DNA of 64,000 nucleotides, taken from positions 1 to 64,000 of the forward strand of contig JAULBX010010656.1 of NCBI GenBank assembly GCA_032358255.1. The letters are read 5' to 3'. This document shows, piece after piece, positions 12,001 to 23,620 of the stretch. The translations under genes and the position numbers were made by a program. The notes under the pieces are model-generated. The model had not been told where the DNA came from, made no database searches, and worked only from the letters and a program-made list of their open reading frames with translations. Numbering within the stretch: position 1 is the stretch's first letter; each line of letters starts with the position of its first letter. The stretch is from Heterotrichella gracilis. Its lineage: Eukaryota > Sar > Xanthophyceae > Tribonematales > Xanthonemataceae.

Positions 12001-13102
12001 CTGTTATGAGATGCAAAGGAGCCTTGTCTACCTAACCAAGAGAGTATGACCATCCTCCCAGGCAGGATTTGGCAAAGGCCCAGGCTTAGATGCACGGCAT
12101 CACAAGCACCCTCTGAGCCAGGGCTTGGCACCCACAGGAGGTTTTCAACTCTCGGTTGCTGAAGGGGTTTAGGGTTTAGGGTTTAGGGGGCGCACCTGGT
12201 GCACATGCTCCACTAGGGCAGTGCAAGTCCTTGCTGCAGTTGAAGCACTTAGACCAATACTCGGTACTGTCAGCACCATCATAGATCATGCCAATAAGTG
12301 TGTACCCTGACTGACATCTGCGCAAGTGGAAAATTGGTCTCGAGGCCTGGTTTAGCAAAGTGCCAAAGGTTGAGAGAGGACGGCACGTCAGGGTTATGGT
12401 TGTGTCCAGAGTCCTAGCTCAGCAGTGGTAATGGCCGAATCTAGGTGTCGCTTCCATCTGACCCCTTCATAGCTATAGTGCATTCTGAACATATGGTTCT
12501 TCAGATAATGCTGGTGAAACCCAGCCCGGTGGCCAAGATGGGCTGATACAATGACAGATCACTTGCCATCTAAACCTTTACCATTTAATCAGTGTGGCAG
12601 GGTGCAATTGCATTGCACGCCTCTTTGTAATGCCGCACCTGCTGCACACGCCCTTTGGCATGCACTTTGCACACCCAGCACCTCCGGCCTTGCAGGTGGT
12701 GGTAGCAGCAAGCACACGCCGCCCTGTAACAATCTCCCCAGCATCCAGGTGAGCTTGGCAGACCACCAGGATAACCAGGAGCAGCGGCAGGCCTAGAAGG
12801 CATGGACAGGTCAGGCATATTAGGTTCAATATGGATGATGCTAGTATAATGGGACACTAGAGTACTCACAGCACAGTCACTACCAATAGCAATAAAGAAA
12901 ATCAAAAATATGTATGTACTTGTTTTTCCAAATCAGCACTTCAGTAATGTACATGTAGATGTGAATGAACTTCCACCGCGAGTACCGATCGCAGGAAGGT
13001 TGCGTCACACTTGCAGGTTGCAGCGCCTTGTTAGTGCATCCACGAGCAGAAGGGCGTCTCACCTTCTACCTGGGTAGGACTACACCTGCGGCCAGCTGTC
13101 AT
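6098..13102 (-). CDS. Gene A: secreted cysteine-rich repeat protein, truncated by a premature TAG
   Basis: Fourteen exons: 13102-13063, 12792-12639, 12317-12196, 11791-11615, 11467-11372, 11033-10859, 10671-10516, 10142-9970, 9492-9170, 8988-8686, 8577-8482, 7871-7672, 7198-6955 and 6331-6098. Every junction is GT...AG, and phases match the paralogues. The start exon reads MTAGRRCSPTQVEG and runs in phase 1 into the hydrophobic core LPLLLVILVVCQA. Cys-rich modules follow, with typical text such as GCTSCPAGKYLGFS, CQEVLGCKEC and CPTGCAKCVDGKGC. In the last exon GGC TGC ACC is followed by TAG (6098-6100) where the paralogues have a codon for Ala, Val or Glu. The frame continues open to the ancestral stop at 6008-6010, so the loss is 30 codons including the conserved PGQTLMMCV end. 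The product would be 830 aa instead of 860. It may still be functional if the tail is dispensable. It pairs head-to-head with gene B. Confidence 0.8.
7290..7331. repeat. Perfect 20-bp-arm palindrome in gene A intron 12
   Basis: The arms ATTGCACCAGGATACTTAA and TTAAGTATCCTGGTGCAAT are separated by only TG and extend one further base pair. It lies in the intron between 7198 and 7672. It could form a cruciform or an RNA hairpin. No function is evident. Confidence 0.8.
12164..12190 (+). repeat. Interstitial telomere-like repeat (TTTAGGG)3 at a splice donor
   Basis: Three TTTAGGG units sit just inside gene A intron 3. On the coding strand the donor GTGCGCC (from 12195) runs directly into CCCTAAACCCTAAACCC. 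The same position carries the repeat in genes C and E. Confidence 0.8.
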
Positions 13103-13961
13103 CGATATCGCTGTAGTATGTTGGGCAATTGCAGTCGCGTTTGGTTACGTGTGGGCCTGCAGCAGCAGACCCATCAGGATTGATAGAATGGCACACAAAA
13201 ACAAGAGGTTTATGAGGCCCTGCACGCCACTCCAGTACCGACAGTTGGGCCACATATGCATGCATTGCACCGGGCACATGCCTGCATGCCAGTGACTACG
13301 CGTTTGAGAGAGCCGCACACTCAGCAAACTCAGCACGTGTATGCGTTCGTAAGTGGTACGAGACAAGCCGCAAAATAATGTACACCCGACGGCGTGCTGC
13401 GCTCTTGCCTGCTTACTTTTGGCGAGGTCAGCAAGTCCTGCATCGGCTACTGTTGTGGGTTCGTACCTCATAATCATGAAGCAATGAAACGCAGTGGCAT
13501 CACTTTATTTCGCTTTTGACATCGCCCTAATACATAGGCACTGCGGCGTGTGCAAGTAAAGCTTGACCAGGGTCGACGTGTCATTGTGACACCGCAGTGA
13601 CGTCTCCGATACGGTATCGGTTCTAAAATTTGTCGTCAAGCAACGTTGGAAGCCGCGGACAACCCTGATAGCGACATCAACATCTGTAGCTTTTGGACAC
13701 TGCAACTTCTCGAACCTGAATGAGACGCGAGAGGTGGCTTTATTCCAGCTTAATCGAGAGGTGGCATGCATGCATTTGAAGGCATTGATGCATGCACTGT
13801 AAAAACGCATACGAAGCTAATAAGCAGGCGAAGGCGAGATTGTTTGGCTCCTTGTGTTCAGCCAATAGCTCCTTGTATACAAGGTTGCATCAACCCACTG
13901 CGCTCACGGCATTGTACCTCTAGTGCATCTACTATTCTAAGAGGACAACAGGCACCCAGCC
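13103..13961. promoter_or_regulatory. Divergent promoter region of genes A and B
   Basis: This 859-bp spacer separates the two start codons. At 13587-13620 it holds a block shared with the two other divergent spacers: TGACACCGCAGTGACGTCTC followed by a GATACGGTATC palindrome. A second shared block (AGCCGCGG) lies at about 13651. TGACGTC resembles bZIP-type sites, but the factor is unknown. A GCATGCATGC run (13766) lies on the B side. The promoter role is inferred from position and conservation. Confidence 0.6.
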
Positions 13962-16900
13962 ATGACAGCTGACCGGGGGTGTAGCCCAACACTTATTGCA
14001 GGTGAGGTGACCACCTTCTTTCTGTTGCAAAGAAAGAAAGAAAGAAACAGAACGCCCCCACACACGGCGGCAAACCACAACCACCAATGTTGAAAAACAC
14101 AGACAAGCCGGGCAGCAACCAGTGGAACATGGCGTGGGTAACAAGGGCATAGCACCTAAGCATAGCCCCGATTAATGTCTGTCAGTGTACGAGTCACGGG
14201 GAGCAAAGTACGAGCTGGCGGTGGTAAAGCGGGGACGGGTGCGGCGTGAATTATTAGGCTGGGCTGACGTTGCATAGGAAAGGGCACTGCAGCTAGCGCT
14301 AGGCCCTCTGCCGGTTGAATTGGTTGACATCAAGCACTCACCTGGTGGTGGATATATTTGTGGGCAAGAGTTTATAAATTAGGTGCATGTCTCTGTGCTT
14401 GCATATCCCCACACGATTGCCACTGCATTACCACCGGGGTCACCAGCACTATTCCAGATGTTTCATCATTTAATTTCTTTCGATTCACTGTCGTGGGTGC
14501 ATTTATTCAAGCTGCACACAACTACATTTGCTATGATGTGGGAAGGGCGGGGGTCAGGAGGTCCTGCAAGTATCTTCCCCTGTGCAGCTGCGAGTATCCA
14601 GTATTTGACATGTTGTTACATCACGACTTTATTTTTGGCTTTTATATTGATTAATATGGGCTCACAAGGCTGGTAAAAGGAGTGCATCACACTGCTCACA
14701 AAGGACTTTTGCTCCGCTTCTAGAATTGCATTCTTGTTGAGTACAAAATCACTCTGTAATGTACAAATGTCTGCCCTAAAGACTAGAAAAGTCTGCCCTT
14801 GAGCTTATACATATATGTCTGCTATTGTCCAGGCCTGCTGCTGCTTCTGGCGGCATGCCAAGCTCAAGTAGTTGCGGGAGAGGGGTTTGAGGGTGGTACA
14901 GGGCGGCGTGTGCTAGCTGCTGCCACCTCCTGCAAGGCCGGAGGAGCTGGATGTGCAAAGTGTGGCATGGACGACAGTGACATCGGAGCAGACCATCCCA
15001 GCGTCTTCTGCAGCAAGTATGCCGCACAAATTACATGTAGTAATATGTTCAAGTTGCCGTAGGAACTGGCCCAGATGGTCATAGTGTATCTGTCTTGTAC
15101 AATCAATCGACACCCAGCTTGCTTGGCATGGCATGCATTCCTCTGCAACAGGGCGTTTGGCACAGCCATGCCCCGCCCCTCCCTTACCTTTCTCAGTTAC
15201 TGAATGAACGGACCAATCCTCCTTATGCACAGGTGCAATCCTGGGTACACATTGGTTGGAAACATAGGTGGATACTTCAGCGGCAGAGGGAACAAGTGCT
15301 TCAGCTGCAGCATGGACCTGCGCTGCCCCAGTGGAGCCTGCGTGCCAGGTGAGCACCCTAACCCTCCCTAGCCCATCTAAGCTAGCAACCATTCACGGAA
15401 TTCTTGGCCACCGGCATGAGAGTCACCTGGTCACCGCAGTATGGTGACTAGAACAACACCCTCAAGGGCTGTGACTCCAGGCGGTCAACCGCTTTTCTGG
15501 TCACAACGTGCTTGTGATGCGCTGTGAGGGTCCAGGGACCCTTTTGTTGTGTTACATTCTTGTACAATACCTGACATTGAATGATGGAAAGCGTGTTCAC
15601 AACCTAATGCAGGTAAGCTAGGTAAGCCTGTTGACGTAGCCATCCTCAGAAGATGATCCCATCATCTATGGCCCCGAGCGCCTAAGGCCCTGTCTCTTGG
15701 CACTGAGTGATCAACCCCCTTGGGCGACTTTGCAACATGCCCCTGTTGATTTATCTCCCTGTCAGGTCTTGGCTGCAGCCGATGCACCACTGGGGACATA
15801 CTGATGGAGGAGCTCTTTCCTGTGTCTGTTGAAGACTACGCCGCTGTGCCAATCAAGGCACGGGTCCTCCGCTGCGTGAAGTCCGCATCCCTGGGATGCG
15901 CCACAGCAGCTGACTTCCTGGGCTGTATAACATGCCCTGAAGGTGATAACGGAAGAAAAACCCTAAATCGTAAACCCTAAAACCCCTGGGATATGCCACA
16001 TGCGAAGATGATAACGGAGGAAAACCCTAAACCTTAAACCCTAAAATCCCTGGGATGCGCCACAGCGGCTGACTTCCTGTGCTCTACCGCATGCGAAGGT
16101 GATAACGGAGGAAAACCCTAAACCTTAAACCCTGGAATCCTGGGATGCGCCACAGCGGCTGACTTCCTGGGCTACAACACGCCCTGCAGGTAAGAATTGA
16201 TTAAGAATTGAGGAATGCATAAAATGTGTAATCAATGCCATATTCCTGCAAATGCGTACAAAGGAATAGTCCTGACATGTGAGTGTACCTCCGTTGCAAC
16301 TGCCAATTATCGTAACCAAGAGTAAAAAAAAATATTATTATTTACACTTGAGAGTAATTGGGATGTAAATAGGAAGCTTATGAATTTCAGCGTTGTAGCC
16401 AGCTTGGCATGCCCAGCATTGAACCGGGGTAATGCCTTACCCCATTCCATGACCAAGACTTGTCTGACATTCTTTTTAGTGCGGCGCCACAGTCATGGGG
16501 CTTTTTGTACTATTGTGACATCCATGAACCTGACTTCACTTTACACGCTGGCCCCTGCTACTCTCATGGCATATGTACGTGTAACATATATTTATGTCAA
16601 TGCTGCAGCGTGCATTTACACAGGTAAGCTTGCATCTGCCGTTAGTTGCCACTTTAAATTCCACGAGATAAGTAATGCCACCATGGCATGTATGCACATG
16701 AAAGCCATTGCAGTGCATCATCAGTAGGCATCTCTAGGATGCAGATGTCAACATCAGCTTGCACGTTCGCACATGGAGTAGCAAAGGTACCTTTCACATA
16801 TTCTTCCGCAGAGAGTCTCTATTGTGGCGACATCGGCCCCCCGTACACACATTTTCCTCGTGAAACCCCTTACCACAGGTGCATCCCGGATGCTGGCGGC

Positions 16901-19900
16901 CTATTACTACAATGCATATGTCCTTGAGGGGAGTCCAGGCATGCCCAGCATCGACTTGCCAAATTACTCGAGAGGTACCGGAATCTGAGAAAGGAAATGT
17001 AGTGATTATTTCTACTGTTTGTGGGAGGAAAAGGGAATTCTGTGAATGTTCTACTACTTGTGGGAGGAAAAGGGAGTTTTATCAATGTTATATAGAAATC
17101 ATGCCATAAAAGCGCTGCCAAGAGATGATTAACAAATGGCCACTCTAGGCATTGAGTCCTATCTCTGCAAAGCTTGTTGCCATACACTGTTAGGATGCAG
17201 TGCAAATTAGCATTTGCCAACTTGAATGTTGATTAAAGTGGCTGGCGGTACTGGAAGGATTTGATGCCAAGTGCCATACATCACGATGGCTCGATTCATG
17301 CGCAGGTTTTTCCTGCATACCCTGCTCCAAGCTGGGCTGCAGCTCTGCTGCCTGCAAGGACACAATTGGCTGCACCTCCTGCCCTGCTGGCAAGTACCTA
17401 GGCTTCAGTCCTGACTCTAAGGTGCCCATCTCCACACACACCTGCGCCGCCCCGCAGCCGTCGACCAAGGCAAATTGCAAGTGAGTGCATAGCAAAAAGC
17501 AATGCCTCAGCTTACATAAATAAATACTTATGTAAAACAGATAATGCTCGTAAAGCAAGAGCAGCAAGAGCTACAACATCTTACTGCTGTGCCTGGGCTG
17601 CCTTCAGAGTTTGAACGGGTGCAGGCTTATAAGCAGATAACATACTATTTATTACTCCCTGTGCAGGCGGTTTGCATCCAGTGGGGCATGTGCTCAATGC
17701 GCCGACAGCCACATGCTATACCAGCCACTGCCCGTCTCAAGCAAGACCCTAATTGGGGCATCGCACAGCCTACCCCTAGACCTGACCAATACGCAGTGCA
17801 GGAGTTGCGCAGAATACGGCAGGTGGGAAGCAATGTGATGCAGCGCTGGTGGATGGCAGCCAGTCACTGCTGGACACAAGGACTTAGGGTTTGGGGTGCG
17901 CCAGGGTCGAGGGATGGGTGTGGACACAAACATTATGCACCGTCTCACCAAAGAATATGCTGCGTCCTTTGCAACTGCCAACCACTATGTTGAACAATGA
18001 TGCCCAAGTGAAGTGTGATTATTCTACACTTTTTTTATTGTATCCTTACACAGTCGAATGCTGTGATGCGGGACCATGGCTGGACGCTCCAAGTGTTTCT
18101 TGTTCCCTGGCCTTATTTTTATCCCTTGTATGGTATTGCCACAGGTGTGCCGCGTGCGACCCTATCAAGGGTTGCACCTCCTGCCCCAAGAATTTCCTCT
18201 TGTTGCCTGACTTCAACAACACTCTAGGGTCCCACGTGTGCCGCAGCTGCCAGGAGGTGCTTGGTTGCAAGGAGTGCAATGGGAAAACAGGATGCATCAG
18301 TTGTCCAGGTGAGGAAAAGTGACAACCGTTGTCGAGTATTTTTAAATTGCGGTGGGCAATTTTCCAGCTAATTTTAATGCATTTTAATCATAGCGTTTTT
18401 CATCTATGTTTGTTTTGGATCAGCACAATTACTCAATTTGTGACCTTGCCATGACGTTACAGCATGGCTCTGTCATGTTGATGAGTTGGTAATTGACCAT
18501 ATCTACACGAACACCAAGAAATATCTCATGGTGGATCACATACTGTGTCACTGCATCCATATGGCAACACTTCAACCTCAGACATTTAAATGGGAGGTGT
18601 CTTGTATCCTTGACAAGGCAATAGATGGCCACATTGCTGTACAGCTGTGTCTAGGCATGCTATGTATCAGGTATCTATAATGATGTGCAATGTCTTCCTT
18701 CCCACCAGTCCACTCTTGTGCAGCCAACGCCTTTTCAGCCACTGTCGAGGGGATCGGGGAATTTGACGCCAAGTACGTATACTTGTCACTGAATGGTCTC
18801 AAGACATGCATCAACTTTGGCAATAGCCTATGTGCAATCTTCAAGCCAGAAATCGGTTGCACCACATGCAAGGCGGGTGCCATGTTGACGGAGATTGATA
18901 CTACTTTGCCGTCCAACCCTTACACCACCTACATCTACGACTACAGCCTCAAAAGGATGAACAAGTGTGTGAGCTGCCGCGAGGCGCAGTGCGCAACGTG
19001 CAACTCCCAAGGCTGCCTCACTTGCCACAAAGGCTCCTACCTCAAATATGCCGACGCTTCCTCCCCATTGTCTTGCAGCACATGCAAAGAATCGGTGAGG
19101 GGTTTAAAAGTTGATCGCGTGGGTAGGAAAGCAAGCAGGTGTAGCTGGTGCCACCATGCATCTGTGCTTCACAACTTAAGGGCATGCAACAGCCTAGCAG
19201 GGCATCCTACAAATACTTATTATCTATTAATTTGCAGAATATATTGCTATCATTGGCAGTACGTGCTTGTCTTTCGGCCACTTTGCTATATGACTTATTA
19301 TTGCTGCTGTGTGCATGTACAGTTTGGCGCTGCCTGTTCTGCCTGCAATGCCAACACTGGCTGCACATCTGTGACCCCCAAGGGGTGGTACAAGTTGAAA
19401 GATGACAGCGGTCTGCTACACCTGCAACCGTGCCCTTCCACCTGCGCAAAATGTGATTATAACAAGGGTTGCACAGCCTGCAAGCAAGGGTACATCTACT
19501 TCGTCCCATACCCTGACCAAGACAGTGTCTATACTACTGTTGCTATTGGCCGCTGCATTGCCATACCCAGTCTCAACTGCGCCAAGTCCAATGCCAAGGG
19601 GTGCACGGCATGCAAGGGGGGATACTTTCTAAAGAAGGTGCGCAATTCACCTGCCATGCCTGTTGTGCTGTGCACCCTCATTGGTAGTTCCAGCAATTCT
19701 GGCTTGTAAACCAACCGTTCCGTGCAACGGAGCTTGTAAGGCGCCTCCCAAATCTAGTCCAATGGGGAGCGGCGCTTGCCGCAAATACGGTAACAAGGTT
19801 GCCATGAATTTATGCAAATTAATTGAGTACCCCACGAGCCTTGCCAAGTGAGCCCACTGGGGTGATGCAATTGTAGACAACCGATGCCATTTGCTTTTCG

Positions 19901-21949
19901 ACAGCATTCCAATGCTTCAGACCGTGCCGTAATTTGTGCTGACTGTTGTATGCATATGCGCAGGAGCCTTTCCAGCAGGCCAGCATCAACGTGTGCGTTC
20001 AGTGCCCTACAGGCTGTGCCGATGCTTGTGTGGCGGAAAAGGGGTGCCTCAAGTGCAAGGTGTGCAGGGTAGTGGCAGACAAGCTCTGACCCATTCAGCC
20101 TTGTCCATCAGACTTGATCAAGATTGCATGCACATCATGGCCATAAGTTGGTAATTATTCTAAATGCAACCAATCCTTCTGACAAAATTGATCCTTTCTA
20201 ATGGTTGTGTGCTGGGTACAAATGGGAAGTGAATAGAAAGAAACAAGATGTCACATTTAAAAAGCTCCCAAGGCTTGGCGCAATAGAGGCTTGGCCATGT
20301 AACTGAGTTATAGCAAACCCAGCTTGATCTGGGTAAAATAAATTTGTGATTTACTTTGTTTCAATGTGGGATTATACTTTTTACATGCTTAACAGAGGTA
20401 AGTTGATGACAAGAACTCTTGTGTACGTGCATTATGAACGTGACATGCATCTGAATTTTACAACTAGTCCATTCACAAGTTCCATGGATGGTGACATGCA
20501 ATGGAGATGTCAGCAAGATTGTACTGGTCAACAATATATATCCTCTTGATGCAGGCCGGCTACTACCTCGATCCAGGCGAGTATTCGCCCTGGCAGGTGG
20601 ACTCCAGCAGCACATACTCATCATGCGCTTCATGCAGAAAGTTTTCAGCTGGCATGCTTGAGGAGGATCAGTCTGAATTCCCCTCTGGCTACCAAAAGAC
20701 AGATGGGTGTGCTACTTGCACCGGTGACCAGGGCTGCAGTTCCTGCAAGCCAGGCTACTACAAGTGAGTGTGGCCAGTGGTCCAGGAGCAAGGCATTGGT
20801 GCATGAGGGCGCAGTGTTTTGTACCATTTGTGTAGATGTTCTGCCGGGTATGTGTGACTGTATTATGTTGACAAATTGCGTGGAGATATTTGCAATGAGT
20901 GCATGGTTCACAACTTGTTTTGCTTGTCTATCAGAATGGTTTTCCACCTTGAGCGTGATAACTGTTTCATTCGTAGTTGGCCGGCCTATCCTCAATTGTA
21001 CCCAATTTTCTGTACGTACAAATATAGGTGGGAAGCTGATCAAACCTTGTGCCTGCCCTGCAACGCCTCCTTTGATGTGCCAACAACCACAACGGCAGAC
21101 TGCATGGCTGGTGTGTGTGTGGATGGCAAAGGCTGCAGCAAGTGCCCGGCGGGATACGTGCATTTCCCCAGAATAGTCACCAATGGGTGGAGTTATCCAC
21201 CCATCTGTGCCAAATGCACTGTGCTGGGCATGGGCTGTACCAACTGTGACGCCATCAAGGTACGCTTGTTGGACGTTGATTGGGCCATCATGTGGGTGCA
21301 GTGCAATGCGGTTGTGCCATGATCGAAGTTGGTCTCACATTTTCTCTACTGTAGCATTGAGGCCTGCTCTCTTCATGGTTGTGGTAAGAACAATATGTCT
21401 GCGTTTTGACATTATAAAAAAACTATATGGGACACTAATCCACTGGAAAGCAGGGCAGTGCTGACACTGCCACAAATAATTCTGCATTTCATGCCAAGGG
21501 CGGTCTTTGGCCTGATTCAATGCACTGCATGTGCAACTATCCGATACCCAACAAGCAAGCAGAGGTTGACTGAGGCTTGTGCTTGTCAATGACAGGGTTG
21601 CAAGACCTGCCCCAAGGGGTATTACAAGATGCCAGGCACCCCCACCACCTGCGGCCCCTGCCCCACCGGCTGCACACAGTGCGCTGATGGCAAGGGCTGC
21701 ACCAGCTGTGCACCAAACTTCTTTGGATCAATGGGCAGCGATAGCAGCCAGGTTCCAGTCTTTCGGTGTGCCAGCTGCCCTCTATACCTTGGTTGCCAGG
21801 GCTGCCACCCCACCAAGGGCTGCACGGTGTGCCCTCCAGGCATGAAGCTGGCTGAAGCAGACGTTCATATGTATACAGGGATATCAAATGTCTATATTAA
21901 CCAGCTCCCAGGCCAGAAGCTGATGATGTGCATTGCACAGTTACCGTAG
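13962..21949 (+). CDS. Gene B: secreted cysteine-rich repeat protein, intact
   Basis: Fourteen exons: 13962-14001, 14833-15016, 15233-15348, 15766-15942, 16879-16974, 17306-17480, 17667-17822, 18145-18308, 18724-19094, 19323-19637, 19964-20059, 20555-20763, 21028-21259 and 21596-21949 (TAG). The joined frame is 895 codons, so 894 aa. The start exon MTADRGCSPTLIAG joins LLLLLAACQAQ in phase 1 to make a signal peptide, and a GTGRRVLAA stretch follows it. The rest is Cys-rich modules with the C-x2-C-x5-GCTSC-x2-G(Y/F) rhythm, ending QLPGQKLMMCIAQLP. There is no membrane anchor, so a secreted or extracellular-matrix product is likely. Exon 8 is one codon shorter than usual (GCISCPG for GCTSTCPG). 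Exon 9 is long (371 nt). The exon 4 donor GTGATAACGG is chosen because reading on hits a stop, although decayed copies of this exon end follow. Function unknown. Confidence 0.88.
14030..14290 (+). repeat. Dispersed element copy 1 (gene B intron 1)
   Basis: A GAAA-rich start, an ACGCCCCCACACACGGCGG block, an AAGCCGGGCAGCAACCAG block, a CATAGCACC.AAGCATAG block and a TTGCATAGG end recur in the same order at 31246-31550 in gene D intron 2. The two sites are in different introns, so this is not simple paralogy. It may be a non-autonomous transposon. No coding capacity or clear terminal repeats are visible. Confidence 0.55.
15943..16191 (+). repeat. Decayed tandem copies of the exon 4 end joined by telomere-like DNA
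   Basis: Directly after the exon 4 donor come three diverged copies of the exon 4 tail (GGGATGCGCCACAGCGGCTG...) at about 15988, 16052 and 16141. They are joined by GATAACGGAGGAAAACCCTAAACC-type linkers rich in CCCTAAA. The last copy restores a CCCTGCAG/GTAAGA donor. Unspliced read-through reaches a TAA in the first linker. Confidence 0.7.
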
Positions 21950-22441
21950 GCATCGAAGCGGCTACCTCAGTTGTGTCAGTCAGCTGGTGGATTGTTTTGC
22001 AATCGGTTTGGGGCCAACAACTGTTTGGGCCACCAAATGTTTTGCTATATAATTGCGACTTTGTTATTGCTCCCCAATCTCAACGTCAGACATCCAACAT
22101 CCAACATTCATGTGACAATGCTGGCTTTCTTATCCATTCATTGTGATTCAATGGTTCACCTGGATTAACCTACCACGGTATCAACAATGTCATTGCCAAA
22201 GTGTCCTGCAAGCGACCGTCATCACCACGCAAAAAATGTTGACTGGGTGCAAGAAAGTAAATGTTGTTGACGAATAAACAATGTTGAGCAGAACTCCAGC
22301 ATCAATATTATTATTTGGGGGGTATCTGGCTTAGCAAACATACCATGCATTCAAAAAAGTTAAACATGGATTACCTTCCAGATAATTATTTCCACCCCAC
22401 CCCAATGTTTTCTTTGCCTTGCTCCCCTTGCTGCACCCGCC
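21950..22441. other. Tail-to-tail spacer between genes B and C
   Basis: This 492-bp AT-rich spacer must hold both 3' UTRs and polyadenylation sites. No exon, RNA gene or repeat is apparent. Confidence 0.55.
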
Positions 22442-23607
22442 CTACCCTGACACACACATCATCAGCGTTTGCCCTGGCAGGAGGTTTGCAGGGAGCCAAG
22501 GGTACGCATTTGCTAGCTTCTTGCCGGGTGGGCACTCAGTGCAGCCCTTGGTGGGGTGACAACTGCCCTGGCAATCCAGAAACAGAGGGCAGCTGTTGCA
22601 CTGAATCTGACTACCATAAGCAATGGTGTCCCAGCTTCGTGACGCAAAGAAGTTTGGTGCACAGCTGGTGCAGCCCTTGCCATCCACGCACTCTGTGCAG
22701 CCGGTGGGACACGGGGCGCAGGTGGTGGGTGTGCTTGGCCGCTTGTAGTACCCCTGGGGGCAGGTCTTGCACCCCTGTCAAACACACGTCTGATCTCAAT
22801 CATTTATTGTGTTGTGCTTGGCTATTTCTGAGCAGTTGCAGTGCATTGCAGCATTAATGATTGCGTTGCGCGCAAAAGCATTATCCAGCAATCTGACCCT
22901 CTTTGAACTATTTGAACTTCAGATCTGGAGGTAATGGTTTCCCAGAGTAATCTGACTCTCTCTGAACAACATAGGTAATGACCAACCAGTTTACTTACAA
23001 AAGTCTCAGTTTTAATTAACAGGTTCACCTATACAATTGTTTAACCCTTGGAAACCATGTACAAAGAAGTACAATAGTGACCAGCTTAATACGATATCCG
23101 CAAGTATTAAAACAGCAAACCGCTGTCCCATGCTGCCGTGTCGTCCAGGTGTCAGAAATACATACCTTGACAGAATCGCAGTTGGTGCAGCCCATGTCTG
23201 CTATAGTGCACTTGGTGCAGGCGGGCGCAATGTATATTGCGTTGTAGTCTAGGTATCGGGTGCTGGGAATGTGCACGTATCCCGCTGGGCACTTGCTGCA
23301 GCCCTTTCCATCTGCACATCCCCGTGCCGCACAGTCTGCTTTTGTGGTGGTTGGCGCATCTGGGGAGTCATTGCAGGGCAGGCACAAAGATTCAAAGTCT
23401 AATGTCCACCTACAATAGCACATGCATACATATCTGTGGTGTTCCTGCATTGCGGTGGTGTGAAGTCGTGGAGAGGTGAACTACAATGCCCAGGACTGAC
23501 CAGCCCAGGTGCAATGGTGAAGGGCAGTCGCGGTTAGTTTTGAAACCGTTGCTCAAAGTACACCACAAAAGTATATACTACATAACTTAATAGTCTATAC
23601 TTTACGT

Positions 23608-23620
23608 AAACCCTAAACCC
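23608..23620 (+). repeat. Interstitial telomere-like repeat in gene C intron 12
   Basis: AAACCCTAAACCC, nearly two CCCTAAA units, in the intron between exons 12 and 13 of gene C. Confidence 0.55.

Noticed and set aside
12164-12190. A true chromosome end or a fusion point
   Set aside because: The runs are only two or three units and recur at matching intron positions within genes, so they are interstitial.
18690-19709. A single 339-codon + strand frame treated as one uninterrupted gene
   Set aside because: It spans exons 9 and 10 of gene B plus the intron between them (19095-19322), which happens to be open. The same intron in the paralogues contains stops, and the borders GTGAGG and TACAG are conserved.
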